Shown here: in pieces, positions 50,326-58,016 of the stretch
How positions within the stretch are numbered: position 1 is the stretch's first letter
How the letters are laid out: each line of letters begins with the position of its first letter
Source: Hymenobacter canadensis
GTDB taxonomy: Bacteria; Bacteroidota; Bacteroidia; Cytophagales; Hymenobacteraceae
Direction of reading: 5' to 3'
Assembly (NCBI RefSeq): GCF_027359925.1
Contig: NZ_CP114768.1
Coordinates: forward strand, 124,001 to 188,000
DNA length: 64,000 nucleotides
Position numbers and translations under genes: made by a program
Notes under the pieces: generated by a model
Databases searched by the model: none
What the model was told of the DNA's origin: nothing
The model's input: the letters and a program-made list of their open reading frames with translations, nothing else

Positions 50326-50360
50326 TAACCCTTTGATTGAACTTGGTTGGCCTCTCGCTA
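50326..50360 (+). repeat. Cassette repeat 39 (weak)
   Basis: TAACCCTTTGATTGAACTTGG resembles only the 5' side of the long form, read here as TAACCCTTTGAT then TGAACTTGG. It lies at the expected position between two genes and overlaps the stop of the split gene. Confidence 0.3.
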
Positions 50361-50446
50361 CAGGTTTGAGGTTACCCCGGAGTTAGCTCTCCGTTGCGTA
50401 GGATTCTAGTAGGTTTGTGGCCGCTCCCACCTGCTGTACGCTGCTT

Positions 50447-52030
50447 ATGCCCCGAATCTTTCATCTGGTTTTCACGCGCTTCCTGGCCTTCTGCTTGCTG
50501 GTTAGCTTGCCGGGGTACGCCCAGATGCCCAGTGGCCGCTGGGCGCAACAGCTCGGCGGCAGCGGCAGCGATTTGGGTGCCGACGTGGCGGTCGATGACG
50601 CGGGCAATGTCTACGTGACGGGCAGCTTGCAGTACACGGCGCAAATTGGCTCGGTTACGCTGTCCAGTCCGGGCGGCCCGTACGACAATGCCTACGTGGC
50701 CAAGTTTGATGCCCAGGGCGCGTTGGTCTGGGCGCGGCAAGCCCTCGGCAACGGGTTGAGTTCGAGTGGTGGCGGCAGCGTTGCGGTCGACGGGGCCGGC
50801 AATGTTTACGTGACGGGCCGCTTTACCGGGCCCCTGGCGTTCGGCTTGTTGAGTACCCGCCAGTCGGCGAACGGCAGCGATGCCTTCCTGGTCAAGTTCG
50901 ACAACCAGGGCACGGCCCAATGGCTGCAGCAGGCGGACCGCCCAGGGGGCATCGGTGAGGGGGTGGCGGTCAGCCCCACCGGGGACGTGTGCGTGGCGGG
51001 CGTCTTTGCCGCTTCCCCGGCCGGGGCCGCGGTCTTTGTGCACCAATACGATGCACAGGGCGGGCTGGTGTGGCGTCAAACCGCCGCGGGCAATTCCGAA
51101 GTCCGCGCGACCACCGCCGTGGCCCTGGACGCCACGGGCAACGTCTTCGTCGCGGGGAACCGGGCCACGGACGTGTTCCTGCACAAGTACTCCCCGCTCG
51201 GGGCCCTGGTGTGGGCGCGGTCCGGGGGCGGCCCGGGCCGCGACGGGGCCGGCAGCCTCGCCGTGGACGCGAGCGGCAACGCCTATCTGGCCGGTTATTT
51301 CCTCGCCCAAGCCACGTTTGGCGGGGTGGGCCTCGCCAGCCAGGGCGGCGGGAACGACCAGGACACCTTCCTGGTGAAATACGACCCGCTCGGGGCGGTG
51401 CTGTGGGCGCGCAGCGTGGGGAGTGAATACCACGACGTGAGCGGCGCCGTGGCGCTCGACGCGGGGGGCAACCCCTACGTCAGCGGCGATTTTAGGGGCA
51501 CGTTGGTCTTCGGCGGCACGGCCCTCCCCACGGCGGGCTCTTCGGATGTGTTTGTGGCCAAGTTCACCCCGCAAGGCACCCCGCAGTGGGCCCTGCGCGA
51601 CGGCGGACCGGAAGCGGAGTATTGCCGCTCGCTGGCCGTACGCGGGACCGGCGAGCCGTTCGTGGCGGGGGATTTTTATTTTCAGCGCAGTTCGCTGGCG
51701 GGCCAAGCGTTTGTCGGGCGGGGGGACGGCGATGCCTTCGTGGCCCGGCTGGGCAGTGTCTTGGCCACGCGCACAGCAGACGGCCTGGCGCGCACGGCGG
51801 TGCTCGGCGTGTACCCCAATCCGGCCCGAGGCGAGGATGCCCCGCAGCTGCTGGCCCCCCCGCGGCGCACGCCCCAGGAGGTCGAAGTGCTAAACGGCCT
51901 GGGGCAGGTGGTGCGCCGGCAGACGCTCCCGGCCGGGAGTCAGGCGCTGGTTCTGCACACGGCCGGGTTGCTCCCCGGGGCGTACGTGGTGCGCGTGGCG
52001 GGCGTCACGGGGCGCTTGCTCATCGATTGA
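50447..52030 (+). CDS. SBBP-type beta-propeller protein with a type IX secretion sorting domain
   Basis: 527 residues from ATG 50447, with a signal peptide (LAFCLLVSLPGYAQ). About eight repeats contain a GNVYVTG-like or GNAYLAG-like strand and an AKFDAQGALVWARQ-like strand, as in SBBP beta-propeller proteins. The last about 85 residues (VLGVYPNPARGED, EVEVLNGLGQVVRRQTLP, LLPGAYVVRVAG) are a type A T9SS sorting domain. The protein should be secreted to the cell surface. It is the largest cargo gene in the array and is very GC-rich. It ends with TGA inside normal sorting-domain sequence, showing TGA is a real stop here. Confidence 0.88.
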   Translation: MPRIFHLVFTRFLAFCLLVSLPGYAQMPSGRWAQQLGGSGSDLGADVAVDDAGNVYVTGSLQYTAQIGSVTLSSPGGPYDNAYVAKFDAQGALVWARQALGNGLSSSGGGSVAVDGAGNVYVTGRFTGPLAFGLLSTRQSANGSDAFLVKFDNQGTAQWLQQADRPGGIGEGVAVSPTGDVCVAGVFAASPAGAAVFVHQYDAQGGLVWRQTAAGNSEVRATTAVALDATGNVFVAGNRATDVFLHKYSPLGALVWARSGGGPGRDGAGSLAVDASGNAYLAGYFLAQATFGGVGLASQGGGNDQDTFLVKYDPLGAVLWARSVGSEYHDVSGAVALDAGGNPYVSGDFRGTLVFGGTALPTAGSSDVFVAKFTPQGTPQWALRDGGPEAEYCRSLAVRGTGEPFVAGDFYFQRSSLAGQAFVGRGDGDAFVARLGSVLATRTADGLARTAVLGVYPNPARGEDAPQLLAPPRRTPQEVEVLNGLGQVVRRQTLPAGSQALVLHTAGLLPGAYVVRVAGVTGRLLID

Positions 52031-52031
52031 G

Positions 52032-52073
52032 AATGGGTTTTCCTGCGTTCACTCGCCGACCGTTTCGCTGGAC
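52032..52073 (+). repeat. Cassette repeat 40
   Basis: AATGGGTTTTCCTGCG ... CTCGCCGACCGTTTCGCTGGAC. Only 2 bp after the stop of the propeller gene. Confidence 0.78.
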
Positions 52074-52089
52074 ACCCTAAGCAGTAAAT

Positions 52090-52500
52090 ATGAAAGGCAT
52101 TTTCAGCTTCTTACTGGCCACTATGTTCTTGCCACACGTCGAGCGGCAAGACGAAAAGCGCGTATACCTGATAACCGAAGTAGAGCGACTGCCCCAGGTT
52201 ATCTATGAAAAGAAAGTGTTGAGCATCAATGCCTACCTCCGCACGGCTTTTCACTGGAAACGAGGCATGGACGAAGGGGAAAAAATAGTGTTCTCTTATG
52301 TAGTTGGCGCCAAGGGGCAGGTAACGAACCTGCGCGTCCTTGAGCATCCACAGGTTTGTTCGTTATGTAAACAGGAACTCCTACGCCTTATGAAGGCCAT
52401 TCCGCGCGTTGTGCCTGCTCAAAGGGCCGGTAAATCGGTTGCGGTTAAAATGACTACCATTTATCATTTTGAAGTTGCGGGCTCCGGAAAGTGGGAATGA
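52090..52500 (+). CDS. TonB C-terminal-like protein
   Basis: 136 residues with a short N-terminal hydrophobic part (MKGIFSFLLATMFLPHV). IVFSYVVGAKGQVTNLRVLE, LLRLMKAIPRVVPAQRAGKS and VAVKMTTIYHFEV match the TonB C-terminal pattern. It has two Cys in VCSLCKQEL. Its likely location is the periplasm. Its role is unknown; it may only share the TonB fold. Confidence 0.68.
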   Translation: MKGIFSFLLATMFLPHVERQDEKRVYLITEVERLPQVIYEKKVLSINAYLRTAFHWKRGMDEGEKIVFSYVVGAKGQVTNLRVLEHPQVCSLCKQELLRLMKAIPRVVPAQRAGKSVAVKMTTIYHFEVAGSGKWE

Positions 52501-52521
52501 TAAGCGTCAATACCGTAGCAC

Positions 52522-52561
52522 TAATCGGCTCGTTTTGGCGAATCAGACCCTTTTCGTAAAC
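52522..52561 (+). repeat. Cassette repeat 41
   Basis: Short form: TAATCGGCTCGTTTTGGCG ... AATCAGACCCTTTTCGTAAAC. Confidence 0.92.
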
Positions 52562-52582
52562 TCACTTTGTTAATGGATTGGC

Positions 52583-53182
52583 TTAACCAGCGAGTGCGTC
52601 ACGTTGCTCTTGTGCGGCGCGCAAGGCCAGCATAAGGTCTAAAAAAGAGCCATATAGCAACTCCGTAGGTGCCGGGTCTTGATACACATCTAATACGCGA
52701 ACCACGGCGCAATCCTGCCCGTCCGGGGTGCAGTGGTTAAAATCAAAGCAAATCGGCTTCAATTTGAGGTCGTACGCGAATTGAATATAGCCCTGCTGCC
52801 GGAGGGTGCCTGGTTCCTGTAAAAAGAAGTAATGGTCCAGTAAGCCGGCCTTCCACTCTTTGGGGTCGTGCAGGATAAACGAGACGCCCGCGACGTCATC
52901 CAAGTCTAAGAAGTGGCGGTAGCGTAGAAATTTGACATACAGCGCCGGGAAAGAGTGGCCGATGGCAGCTTCCAACTCGTGGATATCTGCCTCGGTGACA
53001 GTACTGGCAATGGGCTTCCAGGACGCCCAGTCGCCTCCCCAGCCCGCTTTTAACGGTCGCGATGGGTCTAGCATGGCGGCATCCACGAAAATAGCAGGCT
53101 CCCACATCAAATCGTGAGCGGCCCGAAATGCCAAGGCAGCGTCTAAATAATCTCGAACGAGTATTTGACCATCATTGCTCAT
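52583..53182 (-). CDS. SMI1/KNR4 (SUKH) family protein
   Basis: 199 residues, no signal peptide. ADIHELEAAIGHSFPALYVK, then FLRYRHFLDLDDVAGVSFIL is the SUKH core. The C-terminal helix-rich part is acidic. It is a different SUKH branch from the pair at 32360/62072. A role as immunity protein is inferred. Runs against the repeats; the stop is 22 bp from repeat 41. Confidence 0.8.
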   Translation of the reverse strand: MSNDGQILVRDYLDAALAFRAAHDLMWEPAIFVDAAMLDPSRPLKAGWGGDWASWKPIASTVTEADIHELEAAIGHSFPALYVKFLRYRHFLDLDDVAGVSFILHDPKEWKAGLLDHYFFLQEPGTLRQQGYIQFAYDLKLKPICFDFNHCTPDGQDCAVVRVLDVYQDPAPTELLYGSFLDLMLALRAAQEQRDALAG

Positions 53183-53192
53183 GGTTTTAAAG

Positions 53193-53230
53193 TAACGCTC
53201 GTTTTGGCGATTCCGACCGTTTCGCTGAAC
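53193..53230 (+). repeat. Cassette repeat 42 (type example, short form)
   Basis: TAACGCTCGTTTTGGCG ... ATTCCGACCGTTTCGCTGAAC. Pairing AACG/CGTT and TCG/CGA with a C-C mismatch between them is possible. Confidence 0.95.
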
Positions 53231-53244
53231 GATACTCCGCCCGT

Positions 53245-54084
53245 CTATTGCGGCGTATTCTTTTGGCCCGGCCGCTGCTCCACCAAAGCCCAGTGGGGGT
53301 CCACTAGGTACAGGGCGTGGGCAGTAGGGTCATAGTACTTGAAGCGAAAGGGCGGGGTCGGAGGCGGGCCGGCGTGGGCCGTCAAGGGCTGCCAGGTGTA
53401 AGCCGCCGTGTGCACGTCGTGGAACTCGTCTTCGACCGTGACCTGCGCGCCGGCTGGGCCCGGGACCAGCGCCACGTACACGTCCGCTTCGGGGCTGCCG
53501 GTGGCCACGGTGTAGCCGGTCACGAGCTGGGGCCGCGGCCCCGCGTTCTGCGTTGGCCGGAACATGGGCGCGTACTCGCGGTCGTTGTAGTTGAAGTGCA
53601 GCAGCTTGCGCTGCACCCCGCCCGTGACGAGCCCCACGATCTTGCCCAGCGGGTACTCCACCCGGTAATCGGCGAAGTCTACCACCAGCGGGGTCTGCGC
53701 GGGCACGACGACGTAATGGCCTGGCGACATCAGGGCCCCGTCCGCGTCGAACACCCGCAGGTGGTGCACGTTCGAGGCCCCATCCACGGGTCCGTCGTAG
53801 TCCACCCACCCGTAGAGCATAAAATGGTCCTGGTTGCTTTCCCACAGGTGCGCGTGCGCCGGCAGGTGCGGCGGCTTGTGGGCCAAGAGGTCGGCTTTCG
53901 ACCGCTGCGCCGGAACGACGGTTCGGGTCACGACGTAGTGCCGCTCGTCGACTCGGGCAACAGCTACCCCCGGGGGTTGAGCCGCCTGGCAACCGGTCAG
54001 GAAGGCCAGGAGCACGGCACAGCGAGTCACAACAGGTGGGAACACGGTCGGAAGGGGACAGGGGTAAAAGAAAAGAGCCGTCAT
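53245..54084 (-). CDS. Hypothetical lipoprotein
   Basis: 279 residues with a lipobox (LLAFLTGC) about 32 residues in; a later start would give a normal-length signal, so the first about 18 residues may not be translated. The mature part is beta-rich (HFMLYGWVDYDGPVDGASNV, LLHFNYNDREYAPMFRPTQN). No family recognised. Runs against the repeats, 15 bp from repeat 42. Confidence 0.7.
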   Translation of the reverse strand: MTALFFYPCPLPTVFPPVVTRCAVLLAFLTGCQAAQPPGVAVARVDERHYVVTRTVVPAQRSKADLLAHKPPHLPAHAHLWESNQDHFMLYGWVDYDGPVDGASNVHHLRVFDADGALMSPGHYVVVPAQTPLVVDFADYRVEYPLGKIVGLVTGGVQRKLLHFNYNDREYAPMFRPTQNAGPRPQLVTGYTVATGSPEADVYVALVPGPAGAQVTVEDEFHDVHTAAYTWQPLTAHAGPPPTPPFRFKYYDPTAHALYLVDPHWALVEQRPGQKNTPQ

Positions 54085-54131
54085 GGCAGCGGACTCGACT
54101 GCCTGCGTGGTCCGCGTAAAAGTAGCTTTAG

Positions 54132-54169
54132 CAAACCCTCGTTGTGCTACTCAGACCCTTTCACTGAAC
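54132..54169 (+). repeat. Cassette repeat 43
   Basis: Short form: CAAACCCTCGTTGTGC ... CTCAGACCCTTTCACTGAAC. Confidence 0.85.
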
Positions 54170-54244
54170 GTTTGTTAGGGTGTACGGTCAGGTCTATTAA
54201 GGGCCATTCTCACTTCCGCATCAACAGAGGAGCGAGTAAAAAGG

Positions 54245-54799
54245 CTATGGATTTATCGTAATGGAATTGAAGAAGCGTCGGCGCTGGGCGTGGTCAACTA
54301 AGCCTAAACTGTCGGAGAGGTTAGCAGGCCGGAAAATAAGATTATAGCCGATCGAATCTAAAATCAGACTGCGCATGTAACGCACTCTACGATGGCCTGT
54401 GCGCGCATCTAATGCTGTATACTTAATCTCGATGCCAATGCCACCAGCTATTTGGAAGGAAGTGCGCTTGAGTAGGTGAGTCTGGTTTTCATCTGCCAAT
54501 GTCCCCTTGACTACACTATCATAAAAAAGCCGATGCTGCGTTGTGTCCCCTTGTCTAATTACTTCGGCATTCACGAAAGGAATTCGCATTACTACGCATA
54601 GTCCTTCCGACGCCCGCGCCACCCATGTCTGGGTGCGTGTGGGAACTTGGCCAGCGGGCAGCACCTGGGCCAAATTTAGCGCTGTGGCCTGAGCGGGTAG
54701 CTCTACGGTGAGTCGTTTATCTACTGCGAAGGACTGCCAGGTGTCGGTGGCTGTACAGGCAAGCAGCGGCAACATTAACAAGTAGCGAGTAAGCTTCAT
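54245..54799 (-). CDS. Hypothetical lipoprotein
   Basis: 184 residues from ATG 54799, lipobox LPLLAC close to the start (MKLTRYLLMLPLLACTATD). Mature part ordinary alpha/beta (GIGIEIKYTALDARTGHRRV). No family recognised. The AT content is slightly above that of neighbours. Confidence 0.7.
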   Translation of the reverse strand: MKLTRYLLMLPLLACTATDTWQSFAVDKRLTVELPAQATALNLAQVLPAGQVPTRTQTWVARASEGLCVVMRIPFVNAEVIRQGDTTQHRLFYDSVVKGTLADENQTHLLKRTSFQIAGGIGIEIKYTALDARTGHRRVRYMRSLILDSIGYNLIFRPANLSDSLGLVDHAQRRRFFNSITINP

Positions 54800-54815
54800 G
54801 CCCGCGAAGGTCAGC

Positions 54816-54866
54816 AATTCGCTCCTTTAATTGAACGCGCCCTGTGCCTGATCAGGCCCGTTAAGC
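54816..54866 (+). repeat. Cassette repeat 44 (long form)
   Basis: AATTCGCTCCTTTAATTGAAC ... read as AATTCGCTCC, TTTAATTGAAC, then ATCAGGCCCGTTAAGC. Its end overlaps the stop of the antitoxin gene. Confidence 0.75.
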
Positions 54867-55208
54867 GGCCTCTAAAATGAAGTCGGCGGGAATGCCCAGG
54901 CGCTGGTAGAGGCGCTTGGCCAGGTCCAGGTTGATGCGGCGGCCCTGCAGCACGTCGCTCAGGCGCGAGGCCGGGATGCCCAGCAGCGCGGCCAGGTTTT
55001 TCTTGTTGAGCTTGCGCCGGTACATCTCCAGCTCCAGCCGGCCCACCAGCGTCCGGGGCTCGGGCAATTCGTAGCCCTGCTCCTTTTCGTAGGCACTGAT
55101 GGCGTCGCGCAGCGCCCGCATGGGAGCCAGGTCTGCGGGTTCGTGGTCCATCCAGGCTGTGAACTGGTCCAGGGCCTGTTGGTAGTCGGCTTCGGTGCGA
55201 ATGTCCAT
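54861..55208 (-). CDS. higA: HigA-type antitoxin (helix-turn-helix)
   Basis: 115 residues. The C-terminal half is an XRE-type helix-turn-helix: YRRKLNKKNLAALLGIPASR, LSDVLQGRRINLDLAKRLYQ. The N-terminal helices (ADYQQALDQFTAWMDHEP) are typical of the longer HigA antitoxins. It follows the toxin gene on the same strand with a 53-bp gap, the toxin-first order usual for higBA, and should both neutralise the toxin and repress the pair. The pair occupies one cassette, as toxin-antitoxin modules often do in large integrons. Confidence 0.88.
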   Translation of the reverse strand: MDIRTEADYQQALDQFTAWMDHEPADLAPMRALRDAISAYEKEQGYELPEPRTLVGRLELEMYRRKLNKKNLAALLGIPASRLSDVLQGRRINLDLAKRLYQRLGIPADFILEAA

Positions 55209-55261
55209 GAGTTAGATGCGTATAAAATGGAAGAGAAACAACGGGTGCTCAACGCGGGTGC

Positions 55262-55555
55262 TCAAACGGTGTCGGCGTCGATGTTGTCGTACTGCTGGTG
55301 CGTGCCCACAAAGCGGACGAACACGGTGCGGGTGGCGAAGTGTAGCCGGGCCACCAGGCGGTAGCGGTTACCCCGGATGTTGAACACGTAGCGCCCGTCG
55401 CGGGTGTACTCGGCCGTGTTGTAGTCCCGGATCACGTCCGCGTGCCGGGCCCAGTCGCTTTCCTGCACGAAGGCGTACCAAGCACTCAGCGCTTCCTTCG
55501 CATCGGGGTGCTTTTCCCAAAACTCCCGTAGCGGCTTCTGGGAAATGATGACCAT
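55262..55555 (-). CDS. higB: HigB-type toxin
   Basis: 97 residues from ATG 55555 (MVIISQKPLREFWEKHPDAK). VFNIRGNRYRLVARLHFATR, TVFVRFVGTHQQYDNID is the HigB_toxin/RelE-fold end; these proteins cleave ribosome-bound mRNA. Arg and His in the last strands are candidate catalytic residues. Located upstream of the antitoxin gene. Stabilising the array by post-segregational killing is an inference. Confidence 0.88.
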   Translation of the reverse strand: MVIISQKPLREFWEKHPDAKEALSAWYAFVQESDWARHADVIRDYNTAEYTRDGRYVFNIRGNRYRLVARLHFATRTVFVRFVGTHQQYDNIDADTV

Positions 55556-55640
55556 ACCCAAAGGTACGAAGTAGAATTCCGGAATTGATAATTTTATCCT
55601 GAAATATGTAATTACGGTTTCTAGAAATTAGTTCATCACA

Positions 55641-55702
55641 TAGAACGTCTCCTCTTGCTCCAGCAGGATAATCAAGTGGAAATAATCACCGTTTTTGTAG
55701 AC
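55641..55702 (+). repeat. Cassette repeat 45 (long, divergent)
   Basis: TAGAACGTCTCCTCTTGC ... AATAATCACCGTTTTTGTAGAC. 85 bp beyond the toxin start; 8 bp from the next gene end. Confidence 0.6.
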
Positions 55703-55709
55703 GATTAGG

Positions 55710-56297
55710 CTATAGTAGAGTCAAGTCTATTAACGGCTCGTTCCCACCTTGGGCACGCAGCTGCTCGACCGCGGCGGCCGTTAGCGGGCGCTCTGTCGCC
55801 AAGGCCTGGGCTAGGGCGAGCTGCCGCGCGACTTCGCGTTGCATTTCTGGCGTGGCGCCAACAAAGGCATTCAATGCTTCCAAGGGTAGTTCCACGCCCG
55901 TTACGTCCTGCACGTACATATCCACTGTGTCCCGGGCCGCTGTGGCGCACTGCAAGGCGTGTTCTGCCTCTCCATCCTGCACCAGCGCCAAGGCTTCGCC
56001 CAAGGCCACGCAGGCGTCAAAGGCATAGGAGGCAAACGGGTTGGTGCTCTCGTCCAAATCCGGCCAAAACACCTCCAACTGCGCCTGCAAGTACGCCCAT
56101 TGGTCCGGCGCAATGGCTTGCTGCACCCCAAACGCGCACAGGGCCGCGATGACCGTGCGAAAGATGGGCGCTCCTTTCTCCGTTTCCGCTTGGTCAAACC
56201 GCTCTACCGACGGGAGCAAGCGCGCACAGGTCAAGGCAGCGAACACCGCCTGGTGCGTGAGGGGTAACGGCAAGAGTAAGGGGCGCAGGTCGTCCAT
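55710..56297 (-). CDS. DUF416 family protein (YjaG-like)
   Basis: 195 residues, all helical, no signal peptide. The DUF416 pattern is visible: QAVFAALTCARLLPSVERFD, then YAFDACVALGEALALVQDGE and MQREVARQLALAQAL. Function unknown; members occur as stand-alone genes and in toxin-immunity neighbourhoods. Runs against the repeats, 8 bp from repeat 45. Confidence 0.8.
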   Translation of the reverse strand: MDDLRPLLLPLPLTHQAVFAALTCARLLPSVERFDQAETEKGAPIFRTVIAALCAFGVQQAIAPDQWAYLQAQLEVFWPDLDESTNPFASYAFDACVALGEALALVQDGEAEHALQCATAARDTVDMYVQDVTGVELPLEALNAFVGATPEMQREVARQLALAQALATERPLTAAAVEQLRAQGGNEPLIDLTLL

Positions 56298-56320
56298 TCA
56301 AATCATGTAAGGGGCCACAA

Positions 56321-56359
56321 AATAGGCTCGTTTTGGCGAATCCGACCGTTTCCGTGAAC
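56321..56359 (+). repeat. Cassette repeat 46
   Basis: Near-consensus short form: AATAGGCTCGTTTTGGCG ... AATCCGACCGTTTCCGTGAAC. Confidence 0.93.
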
Positions 56360-56450
56360 ACATCACTAGTGCTTGGATTGGTCTATTTCGTAGCTTGCTC
56401 GCACAAATAAGCGGAATACCCCGCTTTGCTTACCCCATACTCCGGCAAGG

Positions 56451-56762
56451 ATGGAAACGCTGACTTGGCTGCAAGACTGGTACCGGGCCCGGTGCGATGG
56501 GGAATGGGAATTCCGTGAAGGCATCAAGCTGCTTTCCACGAGCAACCCGGGCTGGAGCGTGGAAATCAACGTGTCGGATACCCCTTTAGAGGACGCATAC
56601 CTTCCCTTGACTAAGTTCGACCGGTCGGAGAGTGATTGGTACGGCTACTTCCTGGAAGACGCCTTGTTTGTCGGCTCCGGCGACCCGGCAAAGCTGGAAG
56701 TCATTTTGCGTGTGTTTCGCAACCTGATAGAAAACGGCATCCCTTCGCCATCCAACGCCTAA
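56451..56762 (+). CDS. Immunity protein 53 (Imm53) family
   Basis: 103 residues. TWLQDWYRARCDGEWEFREG, then NPGWSVEINVSDTPLEDA and SDWYGYFLEDALFVGSGDP match the Imm53 pattern closely (WY..QCDG.WE, NPGW, DW....V.D..F.G.GDP). These proteins neutralise nuclease or deaminase-type tips of polymorphic toxins; the partner is not in the window. It is the clearest named immunity gene in the array. Its stop (TAA 56760) lies inside the repeat. Confidence 0.88.
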   Translation: METLTWLQDWYRARCDGEWEFREGIKLLSTSNPGWSVEINVSDTPLEDAYLPLTKFDRSESDWYGYFLEDALFVGSGDPAKLEVILRVFRNLIENGIPSPSNA

Positions 56763-56793
56763 ACGCTCGTTTACCTCTCGACCGTTCAAGTAA
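56760..56793 (+). repeat. Cassette repeat 47 (last forward copy)
   Basis: Short form: TAAACGCTCGTTTACCTC, then TCGACCGTTCAAGTAATGC. It contains the Imm53 stop. Confidence 0.87.
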
Positions 56794-56884
56794 TGCTACG
56801 GAGTTCTGTTACCTCTTCTATAGGAATACTATAAGCGGGTGAATGGCTGCTTTACAAGCTGGAATTCAACAGTACTCAACCCTA

Positions 56885-57631
56885 TTAGGGAACGAGTACT
56901 TGATATGACGAGGCGCCTAAATAGTCCATTTTGTACTGCATGCTCACCTTGGCTAAGCTCAAGTTCGTGTGGTGCCCATCGATGGTGTGGTAGTTCAACT
57001 CAACAAAGCCATAAGTAGGATGATACAAGAAATCTACGTTAGAGCTACCGGCCGCCGAATGCGCTTGAGCCCGCACAAGCCAGCAGCGTAGCTGGCCCAT
57101 TGGGGTATGAACGGTTTGCTGCCCTACCACGTGGTAGTAGCTTTGCACGACGATGTCACCTGGCCATGTGCCCCAGTTCGGATGGCCCCACTGACTGCCC
57201 ACCGTTAGATTCCACGTCCACCTCTGCCCTTCTGTCACCGGCAATTTGATGTAAGGATAGGGGCTGAGTTGCAAGATCGCGTACGAACCCTCGCGGGGCG
57301 GGTGAGCCCAGAGCATGGTGTCATTCTCAATGACGCCGGCAAAGTTGCCTGGGACCGAATGCCCATCGTAGCTAAACCCAATCTTGATTTGCGTAGTAAC
57401 GGGGTCATATTCCCCCGGTTTGAAATCGCCAAAGCTCGTCAGCATAAGACTATCCAAGCCGCCCGTCTGATGGACGTCATGCGCGACTGTATAGGTTAGT
57501 TGGCGGCCTTTGCGGAAGATTTTCTCCGGCGGGGAGGTGGGCAGAGCAGGCGATTGGCAAGCGGCGAGCCCAAGGGCTGCCCCGCAAAAAGCCCCGCGAA
57601 TCTTTTGGGTAGAGAGAAAAGTCACGCGCAT
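56885..57631 (-). CDS. Hypothetical lipoprotein
   Basis: 248 residues with a lipobox (GAALGLAAC) after a slightly long signal. Beta-rich mature part (GRQLTYTVAHDVHQTGGLDS, WTWNLTVGSQWGHPNWGTWP). No family recognised. It is the last gene of the forward-repeat block and runs against the repeats. Confidence 0.7.
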   Translation of the reverse strand: MRVTFLSTQKIRGAFCGAALGLAACQSPALPTSPPEKIFRKGRQLTYTVAHDVHQTGGLDSLMLTSFGDFKPGEYDPVTTQIKIGFSYDGHSVPGNFAGVIENDTMLWAHPPREGSYAILQLSPYPYIKLPVTEGQRWTWNLTVGSQWGHPNWGTWPGDIVVQSYYHVVGQQTVHTPMGQLRCWLVRAQAHSAAGSSNVDFLYHPTYGFVELNYHTIDGHHTNLSLAKVSMQYKMDYLGASSYQVLVP

Positions 57632-58016
57632 CGATAGATTGAATAAAGGCCACTACGTGTCCACAAGTGCGGAAAAGTACCGCGCTGGGCGACGCAGCGC
57701 AACCAGCCGGAAACTACCACTATTCTGAGGTAGTGTGTATAAATAGACTTATGTAAAGGAACAAAAGCCAGGTAAAGAGCGGACTTTCTAGAGCTGCCTA
57801 GCTGCAGGAAAGCTCTGTTTGCTTAGGCCCGGGAAAGGCGTCTGTTTCGAGTTTACGAAACTCATCTCTTCAGGGCATTTCGTAAACTTTGAATCGTAGA
57901 CGAGTTTCTTAAACTCACCAGGCACTGCAGCGGCATGCTGGCACCTGGTGCTGGCCTGCTGCTAGGTGTTCAGGGAAAGGAGCGTTCTGGGTGTACGACA
58001 GCGTTGTTTAACTACC
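57632..58016. other. Junction where repeat direction changes; palindrome cluster
   Basis: No gene. GAGTTTACGAAACTC (57849-57863), ATTTCGTAAACTTTG (57878-57892) and GAGTTTCTTAAACTC (57902-57916) are related near-palindromes within 68 bp. No normal cassette repeat is recognised here, although one would be expected between the flanking genes. Confidence 0.6.

Larger units (their letters stand above)
49029..50328 (+). pseudogene. Hypothetical cassette gene split by an IS5-type element
   Basis: The first 80 codons (MGYSLRAFIGSTDALLPLAA) run to a premature stop at the IS edge. Removing the IS and one TA copy joins LAAVG to YVEADYFGGHGQQAALCW and restores about 154 codons to TAA 50326. The product would be a small soluble protein of unknown family, immunity-like in size. 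The clean restored frame shows that the insertion is recent. Confidence 0.75.

Noticed and set aside
50372..51706. A 444-codon open frame on the minus strand
   Set aside because: Antisense to the SBBP propeller gene, which has signal peptide, repeats and sorting domain. The antisense frame is low-complexity Arg/Ala/His.
57849..57916. Chromosomal dif/Xer site
   Set aside because: The near-palindromes do not fit the 11-6-11 layout of known dif sites, and there are three of them. Kept only as an unexplained cluster.
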